DNA of 64,000 nt from Corynebacterium sp. sy039 (GCF_007904105.1 NZ_CP042325.1:1922001-1986000); one strand, 5' to 3'; positions 1-8,693 are shown, counted from the first letter of the stretch. Notes: generated by a model from the sequence alone, not told the origin. Numbers and translations are program-made.

Positions 1-675
1 GATCTGTCTTGGGCACAATTGCAAACCCTCGACTGCAACAAAGCACTCGAGAAGTTCCCAGAAGCAAAACATGAACAGGGCACAAAGCTCATTCAGCTCA
101 GTGAGCTCTATGACATCTATGCTGGTACCGACGCGTATTTTAATGTCGAGGCAAAGGTAGCCGTGGAAAAACCAGGCACCAACAAACCAAACCCAGAAAT
201 TGTTAGCGCAATGCTGGGCGCGATCAATGCGTCTGGTATGGCAGATCGCACCACAATTCAGTCCTTCGACTGGAGCATTTTCCCGCTCTTCCGTGAACAA
301 GCCCCTGAGATTCCATTGGCACTACTCTGGGACGAAACCACCTGGAAGTCTGGTTCCGCATGGACCGGTTCCGTAGATTATGACGCTGTAAAAGGCGATG
401 TCATTGCAGCCGCCAAGCAGCTCGACGTACAGATCCTGTCCCCTGGTTTTGCGGTTCCTTATGACGCAGCCGCCGGCGATAAAGACTATCACCCTGTGGC
501 GACACCAGAGTTTATGCGCAAAGCGCACGAGGCTGGCTTGCGAGTAATCCCGTGGACAATCAATGATGAAGCAACAATGCGAGAGCAGATCGACGCTGGT
601 GTCGACGGCATTATCACTGATTATCCATCCAAGCTCAAGAAGATTCTGGACGAAAAAGGCGTGGAGTATAAGTAG
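1..675 (+). CDS. glpQ: Glycerophosphodiester phosphodiesterase, C-terminal part
   Basis: The reading frame is open from base 1, so the gene begins upstream of the window; an internal TTG at 19 is not a credible start. GlpQ-type enzymes hydrolyse deacylated phospholipids (glycerophosphodiesters) to glycerol-3-phosphate and an alcohol. What remains is the C-terminal two thirds of a TIM-barrel GDPD domain: the 'FNVEAKV' strand with a metal-ligand Glu, 'IQSFDW' (the conserved QSF strand), 'LRVIPWTIND' (conserved V-x-x-W-T-V/I-N) and the closing 'GVDGIITDYPSKL'. The stop is 9 bases from the end of the convergent ATPase gene. Family assignment is firm; whether the enzyme is secreted cannot be judged because the N-terminus is missing. 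Confidence 0.88.
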   Translation, partial: DLSWAQLQTLDCNKALEKFPEAKHEQGTKLIQLSELYDIYAGTDAYFNVEAKVAVEKPGTNKPNPEIVSAMLGAINASGMADRTTIQSFDWSIFPLFREQAPEIPLALLWDETTWKSGSAWTGSVDYDAVKGDVIAAAKQLDVQILSPGFAVPYDAAAGDKDYHPVATPEFMRKAHEAGLRVIPWTINDEATMREQIDAGVDGIITDYPSKLKKILDEKGVEYK

Positions 676-684
676 GTTTTATAC

Positions 685-1827
685 TCAGAGATCGACAGCA
701 TATTCACGAAGATAATCTCGTAAATAAGGCAAGCTAAAGTCGATCTCTCCTTTATTTGCGGTTGGCGTTATCATCTCAGCATTGATCAGGCGACGACGGT
801 AGTTACTGATGTACTGAGCAGTTTTCCCTAACCTCTGCGCAATATCTGTGAGCTGTGATGGACCATCATCTTGTGCCATGCACGCTAAAAAAGCACGGTC
901 AGTATACGAAAGATCCGATAACGCTGGCTCGTGCACAAGTTGCCCCAACTTACGACGCGCCCTCTGGATACTTTGCTCAGCAGCTTCCACCGATATGCTC
1001 TGGTTTTCCCGCATATGAAACGCCGCTTGTCCAACAAGTTGAATCATGAATGGATATCCTGCGCACGCTTTCACCGCATATTTAAGTGCGGTTTGATCCC
1101 ATTCCACTCCCAATTCTTTTACAGGATCATTTAACGCAACACGAACTTCCGCATCGGAAACTTTTTCCAAAACAATGCGATTGGCTCTGCGCAAAAAAGT
1201 AACTGGGTTTGCATCATTATCACTAGCCAACAATGGTCTGATTGCAGAGGGTATCCCAGCCATTGCTACTGCAATTTCGCCTTCTCTACGCATAATATGC
1301 TGAATAGTTGTACTAAAGTCAAATACCTCATCCCTGCGTAGATGATGTATTTCGTCGAGAGTAATCAGCAATCCGGTGGGTTCTTGTTTCATTTTCTTAT
1401 CAATACTGTGCTGATATACCAACAAATCTTCTATAGCATCTCGCAAGGTATATGTAGTTTCGTGCAATGCACGTGTTTCCCAATTAAGCCCCAAACCTAG
1501 ATTAAAAATCGTAAGATTTAAGCCAGTAAGTGTCTTCTTATCAGAAGCCAAAATTTTGATGATTCGATCCCGAATGCGATCTACAAAACCTGGTGTTGCA
1601 GTCTCATCAATAATGCGCCAACCACGTTGCTCAGCGCAGTCCTTAAATGCATTGAGGAGCACTGTCTTTCCGATTCCGCGCGCACCAATAATTAATGAGG
1701 TACGTTCATGAGTGCCAGGACCATTATCGAGAGCAAAACCGAAATCCTTAATAAGGACATCACGTCCTACCAATAATGGTGGTGTGGTACCAAAAGTAGC
1801 TCTAAACGGATTACGCATTCTCTCCAT
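685..1827 (-). CDS. AAA/STAND-type ATP-binding protein with C-terminal winged helix
   Basis: A 380-residue cytoplasmic ATPase. It begins with a short 'NPFRATFGTTPP' leader and a GRD turn, then Walker A 'GARGIGKT' (about residue 48), Walker B 'LLITLDEIHH' (about residue 155) and a sensor-like 'AVAMAGIPS'. The last 80 residues ('LTDIAQRLGKTAQYIS') look like a winged-helix DNA-binding domain. The order AAA then wHTH is that of Orc1/Cdc6-like and archaeal-type ATPases, also found as stand-alone proteins in Actinobacteria. A second in-frame ATG lies at 1818. Five 9-bp tandem repeats sit 41 to 85 bases upstream of the start. The gene diverges from an unknown Cys-containing protein. The function is not known to me; DNA binding or a regulatory/defence STAND role are possibilities. 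Confidence 0.75.
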   Translation of the reverse strand: MERMRNPFRATFGTTPPLLVGRDVLIKDFGFALDNGPGTHERTSLIIGARGIGKTVLLNAFKDCAEQRGWRIIDETATPGFVDRIRDRIIKILASDKKTLTGLNLTIFNLGLGLNWETRALHETTYTLRDAIEDLLVYQHSIDKKMKQEPTGLLITLDEIHHLRRDEVFDFSTTIQHIMRREGEIAVAMAGIPSAIRPLLASDNDANPVTFLRRANRIVLEKVSDAEVRVALNDPVKELGVEWDQTALKYAVKACAGYPFMIQLVGQAAFHMRENQSISVEAAEQSIQRARRKLGQLVHEPALSDLSYTDRAFLACMAQDDGPSQLTDIAQRLGKTAQYISNYRRRLINAEMITPTANKGEIDFSLPYLRDYLREYAVDL

Positions 1828-1867
1828 GCACTCAGTGTAATCAAAGCACTTGTGTATCGCTATTTAA

Positions 1868-1912
1868 TTTATGTAGTTTATGTAATTTGTTTATTTTATG
1901 AACTTTATGAAC
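1868..1912. repeat. Five tandem 9-bp repeats (iteron-like)
   Basis: Five consecutive units read TTTATGTAG, TTTATGTAA, TTTGTTTAT, TTTATGAAC and TTTATGAAC on the plus strand. They lie directly upstream of the ATPase gene (start 1827) in the divergent region shared with the gene starting at 2064. Tandem near-identical units next to a possible DNA-binding ATPase suggest a protein-binding array. An out-of-register simple repeat of AT-rich sequence is the alternative. Confidence 0.6.
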
Positions 1913-2063
1913 AAAGGGGGATAATCGTGTTCCGCACCCATAAGATGAAAAACCACAGCTAGAATGCTTAAACCATCTATAATCTTCCATGTCGCCACTA
2001 TCTTTTATACTGCTCGCTACAAACAAAGTAGGAATAAAAGTACAGCGCAAAGGAAATAAACAG

Positions 2064-2579
2064 GTGTCTAGTCTCAGCAAAACACATGGGATATGTGAAG
2101 CTACTGGTAAGCGTCGTTATGCGAATTGGATTTCTGCCATGACGATTATGTCGCGGATTAAAGCTGTGTCTCCTATTGTAGCTGGCAGAAGAAAAATGCC
2201 AGTTCGGATATACAAATGCCATGCTTGTAAAGATTTTCATCTCACCAGCATGACTCAGCGAATATACCAAAAACAGCAGACGCACTCCTCCTCAGTGGCA
2301 TTATCAAAAGAATTGGAGAAGAAAGAATTAGCTAAACCCTTGGGGAGCAAAGAAGTGGATGCGTTATTCGATAAAGCCAGAAATCATGCGGAGTTAACTC
2401 CAGATTTAGAAGTATTTTTGTATGAAATGCAATATCAAATCCAGGTTTTAGGTTCCAGGGCTTGCCTTGATGCGCAGCACACACTGCGCGAACTGATATG
2501 CCATTTTTATGATGAACATACCTGGATTGCTACTGCCAAAAGCCGCGGCTACCACAACCCAGATGTCAACCAAAGCTGA
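2064..2579 (+). CDS. Conserved hypothetical protein with Cys cluster
   Basis: I do not recognise this family. I prefer a GTG start at 2064, preceded by AAAGGAA at about 9 bases, which gives 171 residues; the frame stays open back to an ATG at 1989 (196 residues). The first 60 residues are basic and contain three cysteines in 'GICEATGK' and 'YKCHACKDFHLTS', an arrangement like the small zinc-ribbon-type proteins seen in many actinobacteria. The rest is predicted helical and charged, with no membrane segment. It is divergent from the ATPase gene and convergent with the PrsW-type gene. A nucleic-acid-binding role is only a guess. Confidence 0.55.
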   Translation: MSSLSKTHGICEATGKRRYANWISAMTIMSRIKAVSPIVAGRRKMPVRIYKCHACKDFHLTSMTQRIYQKQQTHSSSVALSKELEKKELAKPLGSKEVDALFDKARNHAELTPDLEVFLYEMQYQIQVLGSRACLDAQHTLRELICHFYDEHTWIATAKSRGYHNPDVNQS

Positions 2580-2655
2580 ATCACTAATTATCATTAGCTT
2601 ATCCCCAGGATCAAACACAGCAGACCACGCATGAGCGCAATCCTCCAGTCTGCTA

Positions 2656-3687
2656 TCACACCTGCTCAGGTTGATGATTATACACAGATACCATGGGTAC
2701 TCCATGAGGGGTTGGAGGTGCAGATAGTAGTTGATCTGCAGCACGTAATGGTACAGCCGTGTGGATTACCCCTGGGGCGTTCTTTGCTGCCAGATGGCTA
2801 CGAATATAGCAATAAAGGAAAATTGCATAGGCAAGAACTAAAAGCACAATATGTACCACAATCATCATGACTTCACTATCCAAAGCGATATTCCACGCAA
2901 AGTGCAGCCCAAAACCAAGCATAAACCACGACGTGGCGATTAGTATTCGTTTCTTCTTGGACCATCCTGCACGCAAAAGAGCGTGTCCTAGTCCATAACC
3001 AGTACAACCAGTAAAAATAGGATGCAAGCCGAAGCCAAAAATAGTTCGAGTAAACCAGGATTGAGTTACTCCTGCAATATCACTATTGGGATCAAATAAA
3101 GCTCCCTGAGCTCCATAGAGAATGTTCTCGACCACCTCAAAACCCAAACCGACAAGTGCGCCTACCACAAAACCATGCCAAGGTCTATCAAGGTATCGGA
3201 ATAGCCATAATATGAAAAGCACGCCCATACCTTTAAGAATCTCCTCAGGATATGCGCCGCCAAAAGAAGCAGCTAACGCAAATAACCTCGTCTTTGCGCA
3301 CAAATCTATAATCGGTTGAGCAATAAAAAGTGGGACTACCGTGCTAAACGCCCCACCCCATAGTAGTGCCGCAAAAAGCCAACCCCGCCCTTTCCCTTTC
3401 GGCCACAGCCTAGAGAATCTCAGAATGCAAAAAATGGCAGCAAAGAGTACCACGGCAAATAGCATACTGAGCAAAAAAGTGCTTGGCACAGGAATAAAAC
3501 TAAAGCCCACGGCAGGAATACACACAAGCACTCCTATGACAATGAAAGTCCACATGATCACTTGTGTAGCTATGCTTTTTCGCTGTGTCCTAAAAACAGC
3601 AGGTGCTGCAGAATAAAGCGAAAAATCAGAATAGGTCATATGCGGGGCAATAGGAGGATTACTAGGAGAGTTAATAGGATTAGACAC
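2656..3687 (-). CDS. PrsW-type intramembrane metalloprotease
   Basis: Polytopic membrane protein (about 8 segments) of the PrsW family, whose members cleave membrane-bound substrates such as anti-sigma factors within the bilayer. The family motifs are visible: 'YPEEILKG' (EExxK), 'GLGFEVVENILY' (second conserved Glu) and 'GLHPIFTG' (catalytic-site His). The start is taken as GTG 3687 because AGGAG lies 7 bases before it; the ATG at 3711 lies deeper in the upstream gene. With GTG 3687 the gene overlaps the stop of the preceding membrane-protein gene by 8 bases, so the two are translationally coupled. The C-terminal tail of about 35 residues is cytoplasmic or extracellular and Pro-rich. The family call is good; the substrate is unknown. 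Confidence 0.82.
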   Translation of the reverse strand: MSNPINSPSNPPIAPHMTYSDFSLYSAAPAVFRTQRKSIATQVIMWTFIVIGVLVCIPAVGFSFIPVPSTFLLSMLFAVVLFAAIFCILRFSRLWPKGKGRGWLFAALLWGGAFSTVVPLFIAQPIIDLCAKTRLFALAASFGGAYPEEILKGMGVLFILWLFRYLDRPWHGFVVGALVGLGFEVVENILYGAQGALFDPNSDIAGVTQSWFTRTIFGFGLHPIFTGCTGYGLGHALLRAGWSKKKRILIATSWFMLGFGLHFAWNIALDSEVMMIVVHIVLLVLAYAIFLYCYIRSHLAAKNAPGVIHTAVPLRAADQLLSAPPTPHGVPMVSVYNHQPEQV

Positions 3688-4450
3688 TTTCGTACTCCTG
3701 TTCCTGCTCATCGCGATACCCTAGGACCTCGTCGAGATGGCGGAGTTCTTCCTCAAAGTTTCGCTGTTGATCTGTTAATTCTTCTAATTCTTGCGGGTAT
3801 TGTGTGTCTTCTAATTGTGCCCCACAGCCACACTCGCGATATGCGCCCGCTAAAGAAGTAATGAGCAACTCCTCATCAAGCTCTGTTGCGACAGGTATTG
3901 ATTCGCCTGCCTCTTTAAGGAAACTATCATAGACTGAAAACAAAGCCTGAACTGCCTTTTTATTTGCTTTCCCTTTGGCCCTTATCACAGCAAAAACAGC
4001 ATTTCCCTCATATTTATCTTGATTTTCCAGGAGCAAACCAATAACTTTGCGAGTCGGAATCGTGAAATAAATATCCCCACTATTCACAATGTTTTCCCTC
4101 GCACTATCAGCGGGCACCCCCTCCGCCCGTAACATCCTCACCAGACTACGCTCTGCATCTTCTACATCCCCCAAAGCCGTAAGCGTAATATACGCACCAG
4201 GGCAATCATATTGCTTACCTATGCTCAAACTTAACGTAGCGGTGCATTCTAAAGCCTTTCCGTTTCTGTCCTCAATGGGAAATTCCCAACCGCTTAGGCT
4301 ATCCCGGTACATCACCGCTTCGTTTTTCCCTGCAATCACAGGAACAAAAGGATTAATCACTGCTGGCAGCGCAAAAGCAACGACTACAGCGCCAAGCACT
4401 ATCAGCCAATGCTTTAATTTAATTTCAGGGTGAAAACGATATGAAGGCAT
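3680..4450 (-). CDS. Membrane-anchored hypothetical protein, coupled to PrsW-type protease
   Basis: A 256-residue protein with a short basic N-terminus, one hydrophobic segment (about residues 14-35, 'WLIVLGAVVVAFALPAV') and a soluble domain of about 180 residues, presumably outside the membrane. That domain begins with 'YRDSLSGWEFPIEDRNG' and has two Cys ('LECTATL', 'YDCPGAY'). A second Cys pair ('ECGCG') and a strongly acidic, Glu/Gln-rich C-terminus of about 45 residues follow. The stop overlaps the start of the PrsW-type gene by 8 bases, so both come from one transcript. I do not recognise the family. Its single-span topology would suit a substrate or partner of the protease, which is inference. 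Confidence 0.65.
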   Translation of the reverse strand: MPSYRFHPEIKLKHWLIVLGAVVVAFALPAVINPFVPVIAGKNEAVMYRDSLSGWEFPIEDRNGKALECTATLSLSIGKQYDCPGAYITLTALGDVEDAERSLVRMLRAEGVPADSARENIVNSGDIYFTIPTRKVIGLLLENQDKYEGNAVFAVIRAKGKANKKAVQALFSVYDSFLKEAGESIPVATELDEELLITSLAGAYRECGCGAQLEDTQYPQELEELTDQQRNFEEELRHLDEVLGYRDEQEQEYESV

Positions 4451-4466
4451 GAGCCTACTCTACACC

Positions 4467-5585
4467 TTAGAGCCCCAATGCAGTCATGATTGTTTTTAAT
4501 TTTGCAGAAGTCTCGGCAACTTCATCTTCAGGGCGGGATTGCGCTACGATTCCACCGCCTGCCCAGGCTCGCGCTTTCGTACCACAAGCCGATACCTCAG
4601 CACAGCGAATCGCCACCATATACTCGCCATTACCTTGCCCATCTGCCCATCCAACAGCGCCAGCATAGAAGCGTCGATCGCCTTCTGCAAGAGCGATAAC
4701 CTCCTCCGCGGCGTCGGTAGGCGTACCGCAAATAGCAGGCGTCGGGTGTAACCATGCAGCTAATTCGAGTGCAGTTGTGTGTTCATTTTTGAGCTTGCCG
4801 ACGATCGGGGTTGCCAAATGCCACACCTCATTTGTCCGAATCAACTGCGGTTGTGCCGGAATCTCGAGAGTGGAACACAATGGTCGCAGCAGGCGTTCGA
4901 GATGATCCACCACAAAAGCATGCTCATCATTATCTTTGCTACTGTTAAGCAATAACTCAGCTTGAGCCTGGTCAAGATGCGGATCGCTGTGCCGGGCAGC
5001 GGAACCGGCAAGCGGAAAACTCCTAATCGTGGCACCTTGCTTGCGAACCAATACCTCTGGGGAAGAACCCACGAGCATTGCTCCCACAAAATCTTCTCCA
5101 GCAGGGCTAAGGTCAGCAATAAAACCATCTCTAGCAGCAGAAAGATCAATAAGTTTCGCAGCAATCAAACGCGGATCAACCGCAGGATCAAAACCAATTT
5201 CTACCGAGCGGGCAAGAACCACCTTTTTCAGTTGGGAATCTTCAATGGTACCAATTGCAGCCGCAATCCTGTCCGTATGCTCCTCCAGAGAAGGATCAAG
5301 AGACAGCAAAGACGCATTGAGCTGCGCTCCCGCCCCCACACGATAATATGAGTGTGGCTCTAATGCCCCTGGTTCCCGAATAATGGATTGGGGAACAGTC
5401 AGTGCTGGTTTATGATCTCTGCGAAAAGGCAGCGCGCCGACGACCATCTCTTCTGGATTATCATGAAGTTTCTTAATAGCAGCGTCGAGGTCGTCGAAAG
5501 TTTCTTTAGCGCCTTGAGTACGAACTGATCCATGCGCACGTGACAGGAGAAAGTCAGGAGCCGAATCAGGACGATAATGAGACAT
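4467..5585 (-). CDS. menF: Isochorismate synthase
   Basis: Chorismate-utilising enzyme converting chorismate to isochorismate, the entry step to menaquinone (and, in other bacteria, to catechol siderophores). The C-terminal chorismate-binding fold is complete: 'LKKVVLARSVEI', 'FVGSSPEVLVR'-like segment, 'IRSFPLAGSAAR', 'SSKDNDEHAFVVDHL', 'WHLATPIVGKL', 'LHPTPAICGTPT', and 'FYAGAVGWADGQGNGEYMVAIR' in two parts with the metal-binding Glu. About 372 residues is typical of MenF/EntC/DhbC. The ATG at 5585 is preferred to the TTG at 5603 and follows GGAA. No salicylate or dihydroxybenzoate genes lie nearby, while nearly all other men genes are in this window, so a menaquinone role is likely. EntC-type use cannot be excluded. 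Confidence 0.88.
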   Translation of the reverse strand: MSHYRPDSAPDFLLSRAHGSVRTQGAKETFDDLDAAIKKLHDNPEEMVVGALPFRRDHKPALTVPQSIIREPGALEPHSYYRVGAGAQLNASLLSLDPSLEEHTDRIAAAIGTIEDSQLKKVVLARSVEIGFDPAVDPRLIAAKLIDLSAARDGFIADLSPAGEDFVGAMLVGSSPEVLVRKQGATIRSFPLAGSAARHSDPHLDQAQAELLLNSSKDNDEHAFVVDHLERLLRPLCSTLEIPAQPQLIRTNEVWHLATPIVGKLKNEHTTALELAAWLHPTPAICGTPTDAAEEVIALAEGDRRFYAGAVGWADGQGNGEYMVAIRCAEVSACGTKARAWAGGGIVAQSRPEDEVAETSAKLKTIMTALGL

Positions 5586-5619
5586 AGGATTCCAATTTAT
5601 CAATAAACAACGCTAAACC

Positions 5620-5632
5620 TTAGAAATTCTAA
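5620..5632. promoter_or_regulatory. 13-bp palindrome upstream of isochorismate synthase
   Basis: TTAGAAATTCTAA is a perfect palindrome around a central A, 35 to 47 bases upstream of the menF ATG. On the minus strand the adjoining sequence TAAGGTTTAGC has a weak resemblance to a DtxR half-site. It could be an operator; chance is a real alternative for so AT-rich a motif. Confidence 0.3.
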
Positions 5633-5692
5633 CAGTTGATGAACCTAGGAGCAATTAGGGAGAGTAATCGCACCCAAAAGCAAGGAGTGGTT

Positions 5693-5698
5693 TACCAT
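5693..5698 (+). promoter_or_regulatory. -10 element TACCAT for leaderless gltX
   Basis: TACCAT ends 7 bases before the gltX ATG, and no Shine-Dalgarno sequence separates them. That spacing places transcription start at the A of the ATG, a common leaderless arrangement in corynebacteria. Confidence 0.4.
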
Positions 5699-5705
5699 AG
5701 AACCT

Positions 5706-7184
5706 ATGTCTGAAGTACGAGTTCGTTTTTGCCCTTCCCCAACCGGAACCCCACACGTCGGTATGGTTCGCACTGCCCTGTTCAACTGGGCATACGCCCG
5801 CCACACTGGCGGAAAACTCATTTTCCGCATTGAAGATACCGACGCAGCACGCGACTCGGAAGAATCCTATCAAGCAATTATTGACTCACTCGTATGGCTC
5901 GGTATGGATTGGGATGAGGGTGTTGTCAAAGGCGGACCACATGAGCCTTACCGCCAAAGCCAACGCATGGATATTTATGCGGATGTATTAGAAAAACTCA
6001 AAGCAGGCGGATATGTTTACCCTGCTTACTCCACCGCACAAGAAGTAGAAGAACGCCACAAAGCCGCAGGACGCGACCCTAAACTTGGGTATGACAACTA
6101 TGACCGTGACCTTAGCCCAGAGCAAATTGCAGCTTTTGAGGCGCAAGGACGCACCCCGGTATGGCGTTTGCGTATGCCTGACCATGACTGGAAGTGGACA
6201 GACCTTGTTCGAGGCGACATTGAGTTTAAGGCAAGCACCCAACCAGATTTCGTCGTCGCGCGTTCTAACGGCGCACCTCTGTATACCTTGGTCAATCCAG
6301 TCGATGACGCACTCATGGGTATTACCCATGTGCTACGCGGTGAGGATCTGCTGCCTTCTACCCCACGTCAATTAGCACTCTATGAGGCTCTTAAAGCTAT
6401 TGGAGTAGCTAAGCACACTCCCGAGTTCGGGCACTTGCCTTTCGTGATGGGCGAGGGAAATAAAAAATTATCCAAGCGTGACCCACAGTCCAATCTCTTC
6501 CACCACCGCGACAAGGGAATCATTCCAGAAGGAATGCTCAACTACCTCGCTTTATTGGGCTGGTCATTATCGTCTGAAAAGGATATTTTCTCTGTTGCCG
6601 AGCTTGTTTCCCATTTCGATGTGGTCAATGTTCTTGCTAATCCAGCGCGCTTTGACCAAAAGAAACTAGAGGCGATTAACGCAGATCATATCCGTCTGCT
6701 CGACCCCCAAGAGTTCTGCACCCGGTTGCGCGAGTATTTAACGCAGTACACTGAGTTCCCTGCAGATTATCCAGAAGATAAGTTTGCTTTTGCTGCCGAA
6801 TTGGTCCAAACTCGCATTAAAACTTTGTCCGAGGCATGGGATCTGCTTGCGTTCTTAGTCACTGAGGACGACGAGCTTACTCTCGACGAAAAATCAGCAC
6901 GGAAAAATCTCAAAGAGAGTGCTATCCAGCCGCTAGAAGTAGGAATTGCGACCCTGGAAAAACTCGAAACCTGGGATACTGCGTCGATTGAAGCTGCATT
7001 ATCGCAAGCGCTTATTCATGATCTTGAGCTCAAACCACGTCTTGCCTATGGCGCACTGCGCGTGGGTATTTCTGGGCAAGCTATTTCCCCACCACTATTC
7101 GAGTCGATGGAATTATTGGGGCGTGAATCAACACTGGCTCGCCTCAAAGCTGCTTTGGCACAGACTCCTTTTAGCGCTGAATAG
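5706..7184 (+). CDS. gltX: Glutamyl-tRNA synthetase
   Basis: Class I aminoacyl-tRNA synthetase that charges tRNA-Glu with glutamate. The HIGH-type signature is '[17 protein letters not shown]' (residues 10-26) and the KMSKS loop is 'KKLSKRD' (about residue 255). The length of 492 residues is normal for a bacterial GluRS. The C-terminal anticodon-binding helical domain is present. Some bacteria use GluRS also for tRNA-Gln with later amidation; tRNA-Gln and tRNA-Glu genes lie 1.2 kb downstream on the same strand. The start follows a -10-like TACCAT by 7 bases without a Shine-Dalgarno sequence, so the mRNA is probably leaderless. Confidence 0.97.
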   Translation: MSEVRVRFCPSPTGTPHVGMVRTALFNWAYARHTGGKLIFRIEDTDAARDSEESYQAIIDSLVWLGMDWDEGVVKGGPHEPYRQSQRMDIYADVLEKLKAGGYVYPAYSTAQEVEERHKAAGRDPKLGYDNYDRDLSPEQIAAFEAQGRTPVWRLRMPDHDWKWTDLVRGDIEFKASTQPDFVVARSNGAPLYTLVNPVDDALMGITHVLRGEDLLPSTPRQLALYEALKAIGVAKHTPEFGHLPFVMGEGNKKLSKRDPQSNLFHHRDKGIIPEGMLNYLALLGWSLSSEKDIFSVAELVSHFDVVNVLANPARFDQKKLEAINADHIRLLDPQEFCTRLREYLTQYTEFPADYPEDKFAFAAELVQTRIKTLSEAWDLLAFLVTEDDELTLDEKSARKNLKESAIQPLEVGIATLEKLETWDTASIEAALSQALIHDLELKPRLAYGALRVGISGQAISPPLFESMELLGRESTLARLKAALAQTPFSAE

Positions 7185-7217
7185 CCTTTGAGAGAATCGG
7201 ATTAAAAGGAGTAGGTC

Positions 7218-8252
7218 ATTAAAACGTCCAAGGCCACGTTGCACAAGCGTAGGCGTAGGCACCCTAGCCCGTATCGTCGGACTAAGCCACGCCGTTATCG
7301 TCTCTATGCACTGTTCATAGGTATTCTTAGCGCTTCAGTGTCTTTGATTCTCTTTGAGACGATTAGCGCGTCTCGCTCGGCATCAACTACTGCGCAGAGT
7401 TCTCAGGAACATGATAATGGCAACGCCACGACACAGGCTCGGAAGTTCCCGCCTAACCCTTCAGTTCTGCCAGGGGAAATGCGGCAGTTATCTTTAGTGA
7501 CAGCAACTGGTACCGAGCGACAATACTACGTATCAGTCCCTACCCATTATGATCTGCACTCCCCTAAGAAAACCCCAGTATTTTTTGTCCTTCATGGCTG
7601 GAAGTCAACCCCAAAGACTTTCGTCGAGGGCGATATTTTTAAGGGAAATGCCGGACAAGAGGCCTTGATTGTTCTGCCCCTTGGAATTGATGAGTCGTGG
7701 GCAAGTGCGCCTTATTCTGTCACCACCGTCGATGAGGATATTTCTTTTCTACACCAAATTCTGAGTCAATTAGCTGGCGAATATAACGTGGATAATGAGC
7801 GCATTTATGCAGCTGGCTTGTCTAATGGTGGTGGCTTAGTGGCACAGCTTGGTTGCCGCGATACGCAAACTTTTGCCGCAATAGCCACCGTCTCTGCCGC
7901 ATATTATCAGTACAATCCTGCCGATTGCACCCCTGAAGGCATACCAGCGTTAGCAGTGCATGGCACAGACGATGACGTCATTCATTACAATGGCGGCAGA
8001 CGTCACGGCGACGATTACTTCTCGGTTGAGGAGATTGCTGATATGTATGCCGAACGCAATAAGTGCCGCATGGATGAGTTTTGGCAAGAAAAACTCAACG
8101 AGCGAGATATAGCGTTCACGTACGACGGCTGCCAACATGACACTGCTCTACTCAAAATCATTGGCGGGAAGCACGAATGGCCACAATACGCCGGAGAAAC
8201 AGAGTACATTTGGGAGTTCCTCAGTAAGCAGCGCTTAGCTAAACGAGCTTAA
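7218..8252 (+). CDS. Secreted/membrane-anchored esterase of the PHB depolymerase (LpqC-like) family
   Basis: Alpha/beta-hydrolase with a very basic N-terminus (Arg/Lys/His-rich) followed by one hydrophobic segment ('LYALFIGILSASVSLILF'), so it is anchored or exported. The catalytic triad can be read: nucleophile in 'AAGLSNGGG', Asp in 'VHGTDDDV', His in 'GGKHEWP'; the oxyanion-hole motif is 'FVLHGWK'. Members include polyhydroxybutyrate depolymerases and feruloyl esterases; the true ester substrate is unknown. The start is unusual. The only ideal Shine-Dalgarno (AAGGAG, 7206-7211) precedes an in-frame ATT at 7218, an in-frame TAG (7212-7214) blocks anything upstream, and the next candidate, TTG 7239, has no ribosome site. 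Confidence 0.8.
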   Translation: MKTSKATLHKRRRRHPSPYRRTKPRRYRLYALFIGILSASVSLILFETISASRSASTTAQSSQEHDNGNATTQARKFPPNPSVLPGEMRQLSLVTATGTERQYYVSVPTHYDLHSPKKTPVFFVLHGWKSTPKTFVEGDIFKGNAGQEALIVLPLGIDESWASAPYSVTTVDEDISFLHQILSQLAGEYNVDNERIYAAGLSNGGGLVAQLGCRDTQTFAAIATVSAAYYQYNPADCTPEGIPALAVHGTDDDVIHYNGGRRHGDDYFSVEEIADMYAERNKCRMDEFWQEKLNERDIAFTYDGCQHDTALLKIIGGKHEWPQYAGETEYIWEFLSKQRLAKRA

Positions 8253-8394
8253 CGACGCTCAGCTAAAACTGCACTGAACAAGTGGTTATACTTGCGATTT
8301 GGTTATTAGAGTTGGTTAGGGTTATAGTTATTCCCGTTGCTTAGCGCGCATACTGTGTTAACAGTGTTCTGTAGTTATGTGCTGCAAAGCTTTT

Positions 8395-8465
8395 TGGCCT
8401 ATGGTGTAATTGGCAACACTACGGTTTCTGGTACCGTCATTCTAGGTTCGAGTCCTGGTAGGCCA
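8395..8465 (+). tRNA. tRNA-Gln (anticodon CTG)
   Basis: Acceptor arms TGGCCTA and TAGGCCA pair fully. The anticodon stem ACGGT/ACCGT encloses the loop TTCTGGT, giving CTG, which reads CAG. The T-arm carries GGTTCGAGTCC. CCA is not encoded (GCA follows). Confidence 0.95.
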
Positions 8466-8509
8466 GCAGCGATTCATTGCATAAGATTATGCACTGCATT
8501 GCGTCCTAT

Positions 8510-8582
8510 GCCCCGTTCGTCTAGAGGCCTAGGACGCCGGCCTCTCACGCCGGTAACACGGGTTCGAATCCCGTACGGGGTA
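8510..8582 (+). tRNA. tRNA-Glu (anticodon CTC)
   Basis: Acceptor GCCCCGT pairs with ACGGGGT (one G-T). The anticodon stem CCGGC/GCCGG has loop CTCTCAC, giving CTC, which reads GAG. The T-loop is GGTTCGAATCC. CCA follows in the DNA at 8583-8585. The gene is 44 bases after tRNA-Gln and probably co-transcribed with it. Confidence 0.96.
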
Positions 8583-8587
8583 CCAAA

Positions 8588-8614
8588 AACCGCTCAGGAA
8601 TGAGCGGTTTTTTC
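8588..8614 (+). terminator. Rho-independent terminator of the tRNA-Gln/tRNA-Glu unit
   Basis: Nine-base stem AACCGCTCA/TGAGCGGTT with a 4-base loop, followed by a run of T ending TTTTTTC, immediately after tRNA-Glu. Confidence 0.88.
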
Positions 8615-8693
8615 TTTTCTCCTATCGCCTTGGCCGGAACCGCCGAAGTTATGCACCCAGAATCCCTCATGAAATCCTTGAGTAGGTTAAAGC

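Noticed and set aside
1841..2080. 79-residue minus-strand reading frame ending in His-Lys-Leu repeats
   Set aside because: The HK/HKL pattern is only the 9-bp DNA repeats read as codons; no ribosome site, and it overlaps the divergent gene.
5612..5632. DtxR iron box upstream of isochorismate synthase
   Set aside because: Only a partial match (TAAGGTTTAGC) to one half of the 19-bp consensus; not enough to call a DtxR site.
8337..8603. 88-residue plus-strand reading frame
   Set aside because: It spans tRNA-Gln and tRNA-Glu; the open frame is incidental.
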